A stretch of DNA of 64,000 bases, from NCBI RefSeq assembly GCF_000420625.1, contig NZ_ATVH01000020.1, forward strand, positions 62,001 through 126,000, written 5' to 3'. Of this stretch, positions 55,937-64,000 are shown one piece after another. Position 1 is the stretch's first letter. Every line of letters begins with the position of its first letter. The notes beneath the pieces are model-generated. The model worked only from the letters and a program-made list of their open reading frames with translations. It did not search any database and was not told the origin of the DNA. The DNA comes from Fodinicurvata sediminis DSM 21159 (GTDB taxonomy: Bacteria > Pseudomonadota > Alphaproteobacteria > Kiloniellales > DSM-21159). The translations under genes were made by a program, and so were the position numbers.

Positions 55937-58699
55937 ATGCAGACACCCGAAGACAAGGCCCGGGCAGAGATCGACCGCCTTCTGAGCTCTGCGGGCTGGG
56001 TGTTGCAGGATATGGGGAACTTCAATCGCAATGCGGCGCTGGGCGTTGCGGTGCGGGAGTTCCAGTTGCCGGCCGGGCCTTGCGACTACCTGCTGTTCGT
56101 CGCCGGCAAGGCGGCCGGGGTGATCGAGGCCAAGCGCAGTGGTGTGACCCTGAGCGGCGTGGCGGAGCAGTCCGAAAAGTACATGGGGGCCCTGCCGCCG
56201 CACCTGGCCAGCTGGGGCGATATCCTGCTCTATGATTACGAGAGCACGGGCACGGAGACCCTGTTCCGCGACCTGCGCGATCCGAAGCCGCGCTCGCGCC
56301 GCATCTTCGCCTTCCATCGCCCGGAAACACTGCAGGCCTGGCTGCAGCAACCGGACACCCTGCGCGCCCGGCTGCAGAAGATGCCGCCGCTGGACAGCAG
56401 CGGGCTGCGCGACTGTCAGGTCGAGGCCATCACCAATCTGGAACGCTCGCTGGCCGAGGACCGGCCGCGTTCGCTGATCCAGCTGGCGACCGGGGCGGGC
56501 AAGACCTTCACGGCCTGTTCCTTTTCCTATCGCCTGATCCGCCATGCCGGGGCGCGGCGTATCCTGTTCCTGGTGGATCGCAACAACCTGGGCGACCAGA
56601 CGCTGCGGGAATTCCAGAACTTCCAGCCGCCGGGGGCGGCCAATCGCTTCACCGACACCTATATCGTGCAGCACCTGCACGCCCACCACATCGACCGCGA
56701 TGCCAAGGTGGTCATCACGACGATCCAGCGCCTCTATTCCCTGTTGCGCGGCGAGGAGCTGGAGGACGAGGCCGAGGAGCATTCAGCCTTCGAGATGGAT
56801 CAGGCGGCGGGCAGCGAGGTGGCGCCCCTGGGCTATAACCCGGAGATTCCCGTCGAAACCTTCGACTTCATCATCACCGACGAGTGCCACCGCTCCATCT
56901 ATGGCCTCTGGCGCCAGGTGCTGGAGTATTTCGATGCCTCGATCATCGGCCTGACGGCCACGCCGTCCAAGCATACCCTGGGCTTCTTCAACCAGAACCT
57001 GGTGGCTGAATACCCCTATGAGCGTTCGGTGGCCGACGGCGTGAACGTGGGTTACGAGATCTATCGCATCCGCACGCAGGTCAGCGAAGAGGGCGGGCGC
57101 ATCGAAGGCACGGATACCGGTTTCCAGGTGCCCGTGCGGGACAAGCGCAGCCGCAAGCTGCGCTATGAACAGCTGGATGCCGACCTGGAATACAGTGCCA
57201 GGGAGCTGGATCGCTCGGTGGTGAATCCCAACCAGATCCGTACGGTGCTGCAGACCTATCGCGAGCGGGTCTTCACCGAGCTGTTCCCAGACCGCAGCGG
57301 CCAGTGGCTGCCAAAGACCCTGATCTTCGCCAAGGACGACAACCACGCCGAGGAGATCGTGCATGCCGTGCGCGAGGTGTTCGGCGAGGGCAACGAGTTT
57401 GCCAAGAAGATCACCTATCGCAACAGCGGCGAGGACCCCAAGGCCCTGATCAAGGCCTTTCGCGTCGATCCCTTCCCCCGCATTGCGGTGACCGTGGACA
57501 TGATCGCCACCGGCACGGACATCAAGCCGGTGGAGGTCCTGATCTTCATGCGCGACGTGAAGTCCGAGGGCTATTACGAGCAGATGAAGGGCCGTGGGGT
57601 GCGCTCCATTCCCGATGCCGACCTGAAGGCCGTGACACCCGATGCGAAGACCAAGACGCGCTTCATCCTGATCGATGCCGTGGGCGTCTCCGAGACCAAG
57701 AAGAACGCTTCGCAGCCATTGGAGCGCAAGAAGACCGTCAGTTTCGATGCCCTGCTGGACCAGGTGGCCATGGGGCGGCGGGACGAGGACGCCCTGTCCT
57801 CCCTGGCCGGCCGCCTGTCGGCCCTGGACCGCAAGCTGGGCGAGGAGGAGCGCCACCGCATTGCCGAGGCCAGTGGCGGCAAGCCGCCGCGCGAGCTGTC
57901 CAACGACCTGCTGGACGCCATTGACCCGGACCGGCAGGAAAGCGCCATCCAGCAGCAGCATGGCCCGCAGGCCACCCCGGACCAGGAAGCCGCCGTGGTG
58001 GAAAAGCTGATGGACACGGCCTGCCAGCCCTTTGATTCGCCGCAGCTGCGTGACCTGCTGAAGGACATCAAGCAGAAGGCGGACATCGTGATCGACGAGA
58101 TGACGACCGACAGCCTGCTGGGAGCGACCTTCGACAGGAAAAAGGCCGAAGAGACGGTGACCAGTTTCCGCAAGTTCATGGAAGACAATCGCGACCAGCT
58201 GACCGCCCTGCAGATACTCTATAACCAGCCGCGCGGACAGCAGAAGCTGACCTATCAGGCCATCCGCGAGCTGGTCCAGCGCCTGGGCGATCCGCCGCAT
58301 TACCTGACCACCGCCACTGTGTGGCAGGCCTATCGCCGGCTGGAGGCGGCCAAGGTGCGCGGCGCGCCGCTGGACGACCAGCTGACCGAGGTGGTCAGCC
58401 TGGTGCGCTTTGCCCTGGGCCAGGACGAGGTGCTGGAGCCCTTCGGAACCGTGGTGGAACAGCGCTTCAACCTGTGGCTGGGGCGCGAGAAACGCGCCGG
58501 CCGGGACTACACGGCCGAGCAGGAAGACTGGCTTCGCACTATCGCCTCCTATATAGCGGCGAACGCCGAGATTACGCCGCGCGATTTCCAGGAAGCCCCC
58601 AGCCTGGCCGACCGCGGCGGGATCATACAGGCGCGCAAGGTTCTGGGACCGGAGTTGAACGACATGCTGGATGATCTGCAGGGAGCCTTGGTGGCGTGA
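55937..58699 (+). CDS. hsdR: Type I restriction enzyme, R (restriction) subunit
   Basis: 920 residues with GGAGG before the ATG. The PD-(D/E)xK nuclease has D50, E64 and K66 in CDYLLFVAGKAAGVIEAKR. Superfamily 2 helicase motifs follow: Walker A with K189 in ATGAGKTFTA, DECHRS at about 315-320, LTATP, and later TGTDIKPVEVLIFMRDVKSE. The C-terminal 250 residues fit the EcoEI-type tail. It translocates DNA and cuts unmodified targets. The stop overlaps hsdS (TGATG). Confidence 0.95.
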   Translation: MQTPEDKARAEIDRLLSSAGWVLQDMGNFNRNAALGVAVREFQLPAGPCDYLLFVAGKAAGVIEAKRSGVTLSGVAEQSEKYMGALPPHLASWGDILLYDYESTGTETLFRDLRDPKPRSRRIFAFHRPETLQAWLQQPDTLRARLQKMPPLDSSGLRDCQVEAITNLERSLAEDRPRSLIQLATGAGKTFTACSFSYRLIRHAGARRILFLVDRNNLGDQTLREFQNFQPPGAANRFTDTYIVQHLHAHHIDRDAKVVITTIQRLYSLLRGEELEDEAEEHSAFEMDQAAGSEVAPLGYNPEIPVETFDFIITDECHRSIYGLWRQVLEYFDASIIGLTATPSKHTLGFFNQNLVAEYPYERSVADGVNVGYEIYRIRTQVSEEGGRIEGTDTGFQVPVRDKRSRKLRYEQLDADLEYSARELDRSVVNPNQIRTVLQTYRERVFTELFPDRSGQWLPKTLIFAKDDNHAEEIVHAVREVFGEGNEFAKKITYRNSGEDPKALIKAFRVDPFPRIAVTVDMIATGTDIKPVEVLIFMRDVKSEGYYEQMKGRGVRSIPDADLKAVTPDAKTKTRFILIDAVGVSETKKNASQPLERKKTVSFDALLDQVAMGRRDEDALSSLAGRLSALDRKLGEEERHRIAEASGGKPPRELSNDLLDAIDPDRQESAIQQQHGPQATPDQEAAVVEKLMDTACQPFDSPQLRDLLKDIKQKADIVIDEMTTDSLLGATFDRKKAEETVTSFRKFMEDNRDQLTALQILYNQPRGQQKLTYQAIRELVQRLGDPPHYLTTATVWQAYRRLEAAKVRGAPLDDQLTEVVSLVRFALGQDEVLEPFGTVVEQRFNLWLGREKRAGRDYTAEQEDWLRTIASYIAANAEITPRDFQEAPSLADRGGIIQARKVLGPELNDMLDDLQGALVA

Positions 58700-60162
58700 T
58701 GACGGTTGGTGAGCAAAGCCTTCCAAGAGGATGGATAAAGGCGCGCTTAGGTGATCTCATACCCAAGCCTCGCCCGAAGATTCCTGCCAATCCCGATAGC
58801 CGTCTTCCATTTATAGGAATGGACCATATTGAACCGTCATCGTTCTCTCTAAAAGGCCACGATCAATTTGCACGGATGAAAAGCTCGGGTAGTTATTTTG
58901 AACCCGGAGATGTGCTTTATGGTCGTCTCCGCCCCTATTTGAATAAGGTGCACTGCGCCAAGTTTGAGGGTGTTGCATCAGCTGAATTCATCGTTTTGCC
59001 GTCTTCCGATTGCTTCGATAGCGACTTTATCAAATATCTCATACATCAGAGGAAATTCGTTGATTATGCGATGAGTCATTCATCGGGTGATCGCCCACGG
59101 GTTAAATTCGACGACATAGCCGATTACGAGTTTCCCCTCCCACCCCTCAACGAACAACGCCGCATCGTCGAGAAGATCGAAACGCTCTTTGCTCGATTGG
59201 ACAAGGGTGAAGAGGCGCTGCGCGAGGTGCAGAGGCAGCTTTCCACCTATCGCCAGTTGGTGTTGAAGGCGGCCGTTACAGGGCAGCTGACCGCCGATTG
59301 GCGTGCGCAGAACGCGCATCGCCTGGAACAGAGCCGCGACTTGCTGGAGCGCATCCTGCAGACCCGCCGCGAAACCTGGAAAGGCCGCAGCAAGTACAAG
59401 GAGCCGGTGGCTCCCGACACGTCCGACTTGCCGGACCTTCCGGAAGGATGGGTTTGGGCTTCTTTAGATGAACTATCAGTGCATCTCACAAGTGGCTCCC
59501 GGGATTGGAAAAAATACTATGGCCAAGGCAAGGGGATTTTTATTTTAGCTCAGAATGTGCGGCCAATGAATTTCGATCTTTCACAGAAGTTCATGGTCGA
59601 TCCACCCCCGAGCAGTCCTGATGCTCTAAGAAGTGAAGTTAGACGAAATGATATTCTCATAACGATTGTTGGTGCTAATACTGGGGACGTATGTCGCTTC
59701 CCTAACGACGCTCGTGGCCACTATGTGTGCCAGAGCGTTGCGTTACTGCGATTGGCGGATTCGAGCATAAGTCCGTTTGTCGAGATGTATTTATCCGGCA
59801 AAGGGGCAGGAAGGGATCAACTAGATAACTTTATCTACGGTGCAGGACGTCCGCATTTAAGCTTTGAGCAAATACGAACGGTTGCAGTTCCTATCCCGTC
59901 AAATGAGGAACAGGCTCAGATTATGCTTCTTGTCAAAGAAGCATTTGAGCGTGTGAGCCGGATTGATCGAATCTGCAAAACCGAACTCACCAGATCGGCC
60001 GCCCTGAGACAATCCATACTGAAAGATGCTTTTGCAGGCCGTCTTGTTCCCCAGGACCCGAATGATGAATCGGCGGCTGACCTTGTTGCTCGCATCAAGG
60101 AAAACCGTGATGTCAGGTCGAAGCGGTATCGGAGACAGTCCACAAGAAAGCTGGCATCATGA
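58699..60162 (+). CDS. hsdS: Type I restriction-modification specificity subunit S
   Basis: About 487 residues; ATG at 58699 overlaps the hsdR stop, with a GTG one codon upstream as the other option. There are two target recognition domains (about 8-150 and 245-420), each followed by a helical spacer; the central one includes PPLNEQRRIVEKIETLFARL. Base usage in both recognition domains is far less GC-rich than in hsdR or hsdM, as expected for swapped domains. It sets the DNA target. The stop overlaps the nuclease gene by 4 bp. Confidence 0.94.
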   Translation: MTVGEQSLPRGWIKARLGDLIPKPRPKIPANPDSRLPFIGMDHIEPSSFSLKGHDQFARMKSSGSYFEPGDVLYGRLRPYLNKVHCAKFEGVASAEFIVLPSSDCFDSDFIKYLIHQRKFVDYAMSHSSGDRPRVKFDDIADYEFPLPPLNEQRRIVEKIETLFARLDKGEEALREVQRQLSTYRQLVLKAAVTGQLTADWRAQNAHRLEQSRDLLERILQTRRETWKGRSKYKEPVAPDTSDLPDLPEGWVWASLDELSVHLTSGSRDWKKYYGQGKGIFILAQNVRPMNFDLSQKFMVDPPPSSPDALRSEVRRNDILITIVGANTGDVCRFPNDARGHYVCQSVALLRLADSSISPFVEMYLSGKGAGRDQLDNFIYGAGRPHLSFEQIRTVAVPIPSNEEQAQIMLLVKEAFERVSRIDRICKTELTRSAALRQSILKDAFAGRLVPQDPNDESAADLVARIKENRDVRSKRYRRQSTRKLAS

Positions 60163-61073
60163 GTGACCTAAAACTTTTTCAGACGCAGGGCGCGTCGCTT
60201 TGTGAACTGGATAGCTCGTCGGCACCCCTGGAGCGTGGGCTGCAGACAGTCTTCGAAAATAACCTCGAAACTCTCCTGGGCGTGCGCTTCCTGGCGTCCG
60301 AGTATTCCACCACTCATGGCGGACGCATGGACACTCTGGGTGTGGATGAGAATGGCTATCCGGCCATAATAGAATACAAGCGTGAGCGCTCGGAGAATGT
60401 GATCAACCAGGGGCTTTTCTATCTCGACTGGCTGATGGACCATCGGGGGGATTTCGAGCTTCTGGTCCGTGACCGTTTTGGACGGGAGGCGGCTGCCCAG
60501 ATCGAATGGAGTGCTCCACGCCTGATCTGCATCGCCGCGGACTTCACCAAGTATGACACTCATGCCGTAAAGCAGATGGGCCGAAACATCGAGTTGGTTC
60601 GCTATCGCAAGTTCGGCGAAGATCTGTTGTTGCTGGAACTGCTTACCGCCGTTTCTGCTACCTCGCCGTCTACAGCCTCGGTGGATCCCATGAACGGGGG
60701 CACCAAGGCCAGCAAGTATAAGACCGTCTCGGAAATGGTTTCGGATGCGGGCAGTGCGCTGGCGAATCTCCATTCCGATGTTGAGACCTACCTGTTGGGC
60801 CTGGGCGACGATGTGACCAAGAAAACCCTGAAGAACTATTTTGCCTTTCGCCGGATCAAGAACTTCGCCTGCGTCGAGGTCAAGACGACCCTTGATCTGG
60901 TGCGGCTGTACCTGAAGATCGATCCCGGGACCGTCGAGCTGGAGGACGGCTTTACCCGCGACGTACGGCATGTCGGTCATTTCGGCACCGGTGATCTGGA
61001 AGTCACGCTGAAATCCCATGACGATCTGGAGCGTGCGAAGCCTTTGATCGAGCAGTCCTACGAGGCATCCTGA
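60159..61073 (+). CDS. NucS/DUF91-like PD-(D/E)xK nuclease with DUF5655-like C-terminus
   Basis: 304 residues. LERGLQTVFENNLETLLGVR and then D58, E72, K74 in GRMDTLGVDENGYPAIIEYK form a restriction-fold nuclease site like that of NucS/EndoMS and DUF91 proteins. The second half (SDVETYLLGLGDDVTKKTLK and after) matches the DUF5655 domain as I recall it. ATGA overlap with hsdS and TGATG overlap with hsdM place it inside the type I operon. Its role in restriction or as an accessory nuclease is not known. Confidence 0.82.
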   Translation: MSDLKLFQTQGASLCELDSSSAPLERGLQTVFENNLETLLGVRFLASEYSTTHGGRMDTLGVDENGYPAIIEYKRERSENVINQGLFYLDWLMDHRGDFELLVRDRFGREAAAQIEWSAPRLICIAADFTKYDTHAVKQMGRNIELVRYRKFGEDLLLLELLTAVSATSPSTASVDPMNGGTKASKYKTVSEMVSDAGSALANLHSDVETYLLGLGDDVTKKTLKNYFAFRRIKNFACVEVKTTLDLVRLYLKIDPGTVELEDGFTRDVRHVGHFGTGDLEVTLKSHDDLERAKPLIEQSYEAS

Positions 61074-62554
61074 TGAGCAACAAGGAACAACTGGTCCAGA
61101 AGGTCTGGAACTATGCCCATGTGCTGCGCGACCAGGGTATTTCCTATGGCGACTATATCGAGCAGATCACCTTCCTGTTGTTCCTGAAGATGGACCAGGA
61201 GCGGGTGGATCATCTGGGCGAGCCCTCGACCGTGCCGCCGGAGTGGAGCTGGGCGCAGCTGGCGGGCAAGGACGGCGAGGACCTGGAACAGCAGTATCGC
61301 CGCAGCCTGGAGGCGCTGGCCCGTGAAGACGGGCTGGTGGGCACGATCTTCCGCAAGGCGCAGAACAAGCTGTCCGATCCGGCCAAGCTGAAGCGTGTGG
61401 TCAGCCTGATCGACAAGGAGGGGCCCTGGATCGGCCTGGACGTGGACGTGAAGGGCGAGATCTATGAGGGGTTGCTGGAGCGCAATGCCTCGGAAGTGCG
61501 CTCGGGCGCCGGGCAGTACTTCACGCCGCGGCCGGTGATCGACGCCATGGTGAAGTGCGTGGACCCGAAGGTGGGCGAGACGGTCTGCGACCCGGCCTGT
61601 GGCACTGGCGGCTTCCTGCTGCAGGCCTATGAGCACATGAAGGAACAGTCCCTGGACCGGGAGAAGTTGCGCGACCTGCGCCACACGGCCTTTACCGGCA
61701 TGGATATCGTGGACGAGGTGGTGCGGCTTTGTGCCATGAACCTCTACCTGAACGGCGTCGGCAATGGCGGCAGTCCGGTGGAGCGTGGCGATGCCCTGTC
61801 GAATGATGGCGGGGATCGCTTTGACGTGGTGCTGACCAATCCGCCTTTCGGCAAGAAATCCAGCTATACCGTGGTGGGCGAGGATGGCCAGGTGGCGACC
61901 GAGCGCGAGAACTACGAGCGCGAAGACTTCAAGTTCACCACCTCGAACAAGCAGTTCAATTTCCTGCAGCACATCATGACCATCCTTCAGGCGAACGGGC
62001 GTGCGGGGGTGGTCATGCCGGACAACGTGCTGTTCGAGGCGGGTCGGGCCGGCGAGGGCCTGCGCCGGCGCCTGTTGGACGGTTTCAACTTCCACACCCT
62101 GCTGCGCCTGCCCACCGGCATCTGGTACAGCCCCGGCGTGAAGGCCAACGTCCTGTTCTTCGACAAGCGCCCGGCGGCGCGCGAGGCGCAGACGCGCGAG
62201 CTGTGGGTCTATGACTATCGCACCAACGTGCACAAGACCCTGCGCACCAAGCCGCTGACCCCCAGCGACCTGGACGATTTCGTGCGCTGTTACCACGAGC
62301 GGCAGGAGACCGAGCGCTTCCGCCGCTTCACCTATGACGAGCTGATCCAGCGCGACAAGGTGAACCTGGACCTCTTCTGGCTGCGCGACGACAGCCTGGA
62401 GGACACCGAGAACCTGCCGGCCCCCGACCTGCTGGCCGCCGAGATTGTGGAGAACCTGGAATCGGCCCTGGAACAGTTCCGCAGCGTGGCGAGCGAGCTG
62501 GGGGGTGACGCTGATGATGATTCAGCCGATGCGCCAAGGGATGCCAGTGCGTGA
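61073..62554 (+). CDS. hsdM: Type I restriction-modification methyltransferase subunit M
   Basis: 493 residues. The N-terminal HsdM domain (SNKEQLVQKVWNYAHVLRDQ) precedes SAM motif I at D173 in VCDPACGTGGFLL and the N6-adenine motif IV at 256-259 in VVLTNPPFGKK. It methylates adenine in the target set by HsdS. It is the last gene of the overlapping operon, whose order R-S-X-M differs from the common R-M-S. Confidence 0.95.
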   Translation: MSNKEQLVQKVWNYAHVLRDQGISYGDYIEQITFLLFLKMDQERVDHLGEPSTVPPEWSWAQLAGKDGEDLEQQYRRSLEALAREDGLVGTIFRKAQNKLSDPAKLKRVVSLIDKEGPWIGLDVDVKGEIYEGLLERNASEVRSGAGQYFTPRPVIDAMVKCVDPKVGETVCDPACGTGGFLLQAYEHMKEQSLDREKLRDLRHTAFTGMDIVDEVVRLCAMNLYLNGVGNGGSPVERGDALSNDGGDRFDVVLTNPPFGKKSSYTVVGEDGQVATERENYEREDFKFTTSNKQFNFLQHIMTILQANGRAGVVMPDNVLFEAGRAGEGLRRRLLDGFNFHTLLRLPTGIWYSPGVKANVLFFDKRPAAREAQTRELWVYDYRTNVHKTLRTKPLTPSDLDDFVRCYHERQETERFRRFTYDELIQRDKVNLDLFWLRDDSLEDTENLPAPDLLAAEIVENLESALEQFRSVASELGGDADDDSADAPRDASA

Positions 62555-62570
62555 GGTGGAGCCGCAAACC

Positions 62571-62660
62571 ATGACAACATCGCAGCTGTTCAACATCTAT
62601 TGCGATGAAAGCTGTCACCTCGAGCATGAGGACGCATTCTTTCTAATGCGACAATCTTGA
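62571..62660 (+). pseudogene. Truncated DUF3800 protein N-terminus
   Basis: A 29-codon frame, MTTSQLFNIYCDESCHLEHE and then DAFFLMRQS and a stop. The IYCDESCHLEH segment is the usual N-terminal motif of DUF3800 (RNase H-like fold) proteins found near restriction systems. Homology ends after about 20 codons and the rest of the gene is not seen in the following 220 bp. It follows hsdM by 16 bp. Confidence 0.5.
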
Positions 62661-62812
62661 TGTCGATCAGCAGTCTGTAGGACTCACTATTTCACAGCCG
62701 ATTACGTCGTTGATGCCAGCCAATAGTACGGCGAGGCTTCTATGAACGAGACTTCCTTTTTGCTCCCCACATCATCTAGTTGAGTAGATTGGGGTATATC
62801 AGCGATCTGAAA

Positions 62813-62841
62813 TTGTGTCCGTTCTTATTTTGTTCTATGAT
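62813..62841 (+). promoter_or_regulatory. Candidate promoter of tcmP
   Basis: TTGTGT at 62813-62818 and TATGAT at 62836-62841, 17 bp apart, in an AT-rich stretch 45 bp before the start codon. Confidence 0.4.
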
Positions 62842-62885
62842 GCATTTATCGAAACTCTAAGCAACCAAATGATTCGGAAAACCTC

Positions 62886-64000
62886 ATGACCGAGAAGTTT
62901 TTTGAAGAAAGAAAAGAGCAATCCGAAGCCAAGGCTCGGATTATCACAAAGTACTTCTTTGCGTGGGCACGGGTCATTATGCCGACCGCAGAACAAAGAG
63001 GGGGTAAGATCGCATACATAGATCTGTATGCGGGCCCTGGTCGCTATAAGGACGGTGCCGAGTCAACACCCTTGTACATTCTGAGGACTGCAATCAACCA
63101 TCCCAAGATATCTCAGATGCTTGTCTCATATTTTAATGATGCTGAGAGTGCCAATACCCGAGCTCTCGAAGAAGAAATCAGAAAATTTCCAGATATTAAC
63201 AGACTAAAGTATGCGCCAGTGATACGCTGTGGGGCAGTTGACGATGAAGCCGAACACTATTTTAACGAAACGCGCCTAATACCCGCATTTTCCTTCATTG
63301 ACCCATTCGGATACAAAGGACTTTCATCCAAAATAGTTAAAGGTGTTATCAAGGACTGGGGGTGCGATTGCGTGTTTTTCTTTAACTATAATCGCATCAA
63401 CGCCGGAATCTCCAATGAGATCGTCACTCCTCATATTGATGCGCTTTTCAGCAAAACGCGTGCTGACAAGCTTCGAGGGACACTACCGGGTCTGCCCCCT
63501 GATCTTCGTGAAGCAGCAATCCTAGAGGAGCTTGCTAACGAAATTAAAGACCTTGGTGGTAGGTACGTTTTGCCGTTTACCTTCAAGAATGCAGCCGGTT
63601 CACGGACTTCGCACAAGCTAATTTTCGTTTCGAAGAATTTTAAGGGCTATGAGATCATGAAAGATATCATGGCCAAAGAAAGCTCGACAGAAGATGAAGG
63701 CGTGCCATCTTTTACATATTCCCCAGCAGACGCCTCCATGCCGCTATTGTTCTCTCTTGCGCAGCCTTTAAGCAAACTGCGGAAAAGTCTTTTGATGAAG
63801 TTTGCGGGTCAGGAGGTCACTCTCAACCATATTTATCAGACCCATAGCGTCGATACACCGTATGTCAAAAAGAACTATAAAGCGGTGATTGAGGAACTCG
63901 AAGAAGGGGGCGTTGTGTCAGTCAATTCAACGAAAGGCAAACGGCGCAGAGGAACCTATCCGGACCATGTCCTCATAAAATTTCCAGAAGGAGCAGCGGA
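62886..64000 (+). CDS. tcmP: Three-Cys-motif partner protein TcmP (3' truncated by window)
   Basis: 371 codons are open to the end of the window with no stop. KIAYIDLYAGPGRYKDG, then SFIDPFGYKGLSS and FFFNYNRINAGI, match the TcmP family (methyltransferase-like Rossmann fold with a C-terminal winged helix; VKKNYKAVIEELEEGGVVSV fits the latter). In other genomes tcmP sits next to a gene for a three-Cys-motif protein; that partner would lie beyond the window. Base composition is much lower in GC than the host genes. Confidence 0.78.
   Translation, partial: MTEKFFEERKEQSEAKARIITKYFFAWARVIMPTAEQRGGKIAYIDLYAGPGRYKDGAESTPLYILRTAINHPKISQMLVSYFNDAESANTRALEEEIRKFPDINRLKYAPVIRCGAVDDEAEHYFNETRLIPAFSFIDPFGYKGLSSKIVKGVIKDWGCDCVFFFNYNRINAGISNEIVTPHIDALFSKTRADKLRGTLPGLPPDLREAAILEELANEIKDLGGRYVLPFTFKNAAGSRTSHKLIFVSKNFKGYEIMKDIMAKESSTEDEGVPSFTYSPADASMPLLFSLAQPLSKLRKSLLMKFAGQEVTLNHIYQTHSVDTPYVKKNYKAVIEELEEGGVVSVNSTKGKRRRGTYPDHVLIKFPEGAA

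Noticed and set aside
56783-58726. Long minus-strand frame opposite hsdR
   Set aside because: Shadow of hsdR, whose helicase and nuclease motifs are clear.

Overview
The window is about 64 kb of a GC-rich chromosome, almost certainly an alphaproteobacterium of the Rhodospirillales type. The reasons are the gene order infA-maf-RNase E/G-yacG-tRNA-Phe, the grouping polyprenyl synthetase / DUF2007 / methyltransferase / S49 peptidase, PBP1C paired with a large alpha-2-macroglobulin, and a TAXI-TRAP transporter with a TeaD-like Usp. No species is claimed.

Layout. 1-3.5 kb: end of cbpA, cbpM, and a Kef-type K+/H+ antiporter translationally coupled to an FMN reductase. 3.5-11.1 kb (minus): pbpC and a 1818-residue PAN/alpha-2-macroglobulin protein. 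11.1-12.6 kb: a poorer-GC islet with a decayed XRE (HipB-like) antitoxin and an unknown membrane protein. 12.8-24.7 kb: orphan NMT1-like binding protein and YihY protein, fabI, aroC, GNAT, CheY-like protein, S49 peptidase, acetylpolyamine-amidohydrolase-like HDAC with a nitrilase, TrmN6-like methyltransferase, DUF2007, octaprenyl diphosphate synthase, tRNA-Pro. 24.7-32.8 kb (minus): Usp, fused TRAP permease and TAXI binding protein, then a response regulator / class III aminotransferase / BKACE operon. 33-44 kb: membrane protein, a cysteine-free molybdopterin-fold protein with a histidine kinase, rpmI-rplT-pheS-pheT, GAF histidine kinase, EF-hand protein, SAM methyltransferase flanked by two palindromic intergenic repeats. 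44.4-50.5 kb (minus): gltD-gltB. 50.9-55.5 kb: infA-maf-rng-yacG-tRNA-Phe.

Two accessory regions stand out. First, an AbiEi/AbiEii type IV toxin-antitoxin pair sits between rng and yacG, bounded by an 84-bp direct repeat (one mismatch). The repeat duplicates the end of rng and the start of yacG, so both host genes remain complete. No integrase or transposase is present. The abiE promoter overlaps the first of two near-perfect 43- and 49-bp palindromes that share one core. Second, downstream of tRNA-Phe lies a defence island: an ISL3-type remnant with its terminal 63 bp perfectly duplicated, an overlapping type I restriction-modification operon in the order hsdR-hsdS-(NucS/DUF91-like nuclease)-hsdM, a truncated DUF3800 gene, and a TcmP-family gene that runs off the window.

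All functional calls are from reading the sequence. No database search was run.
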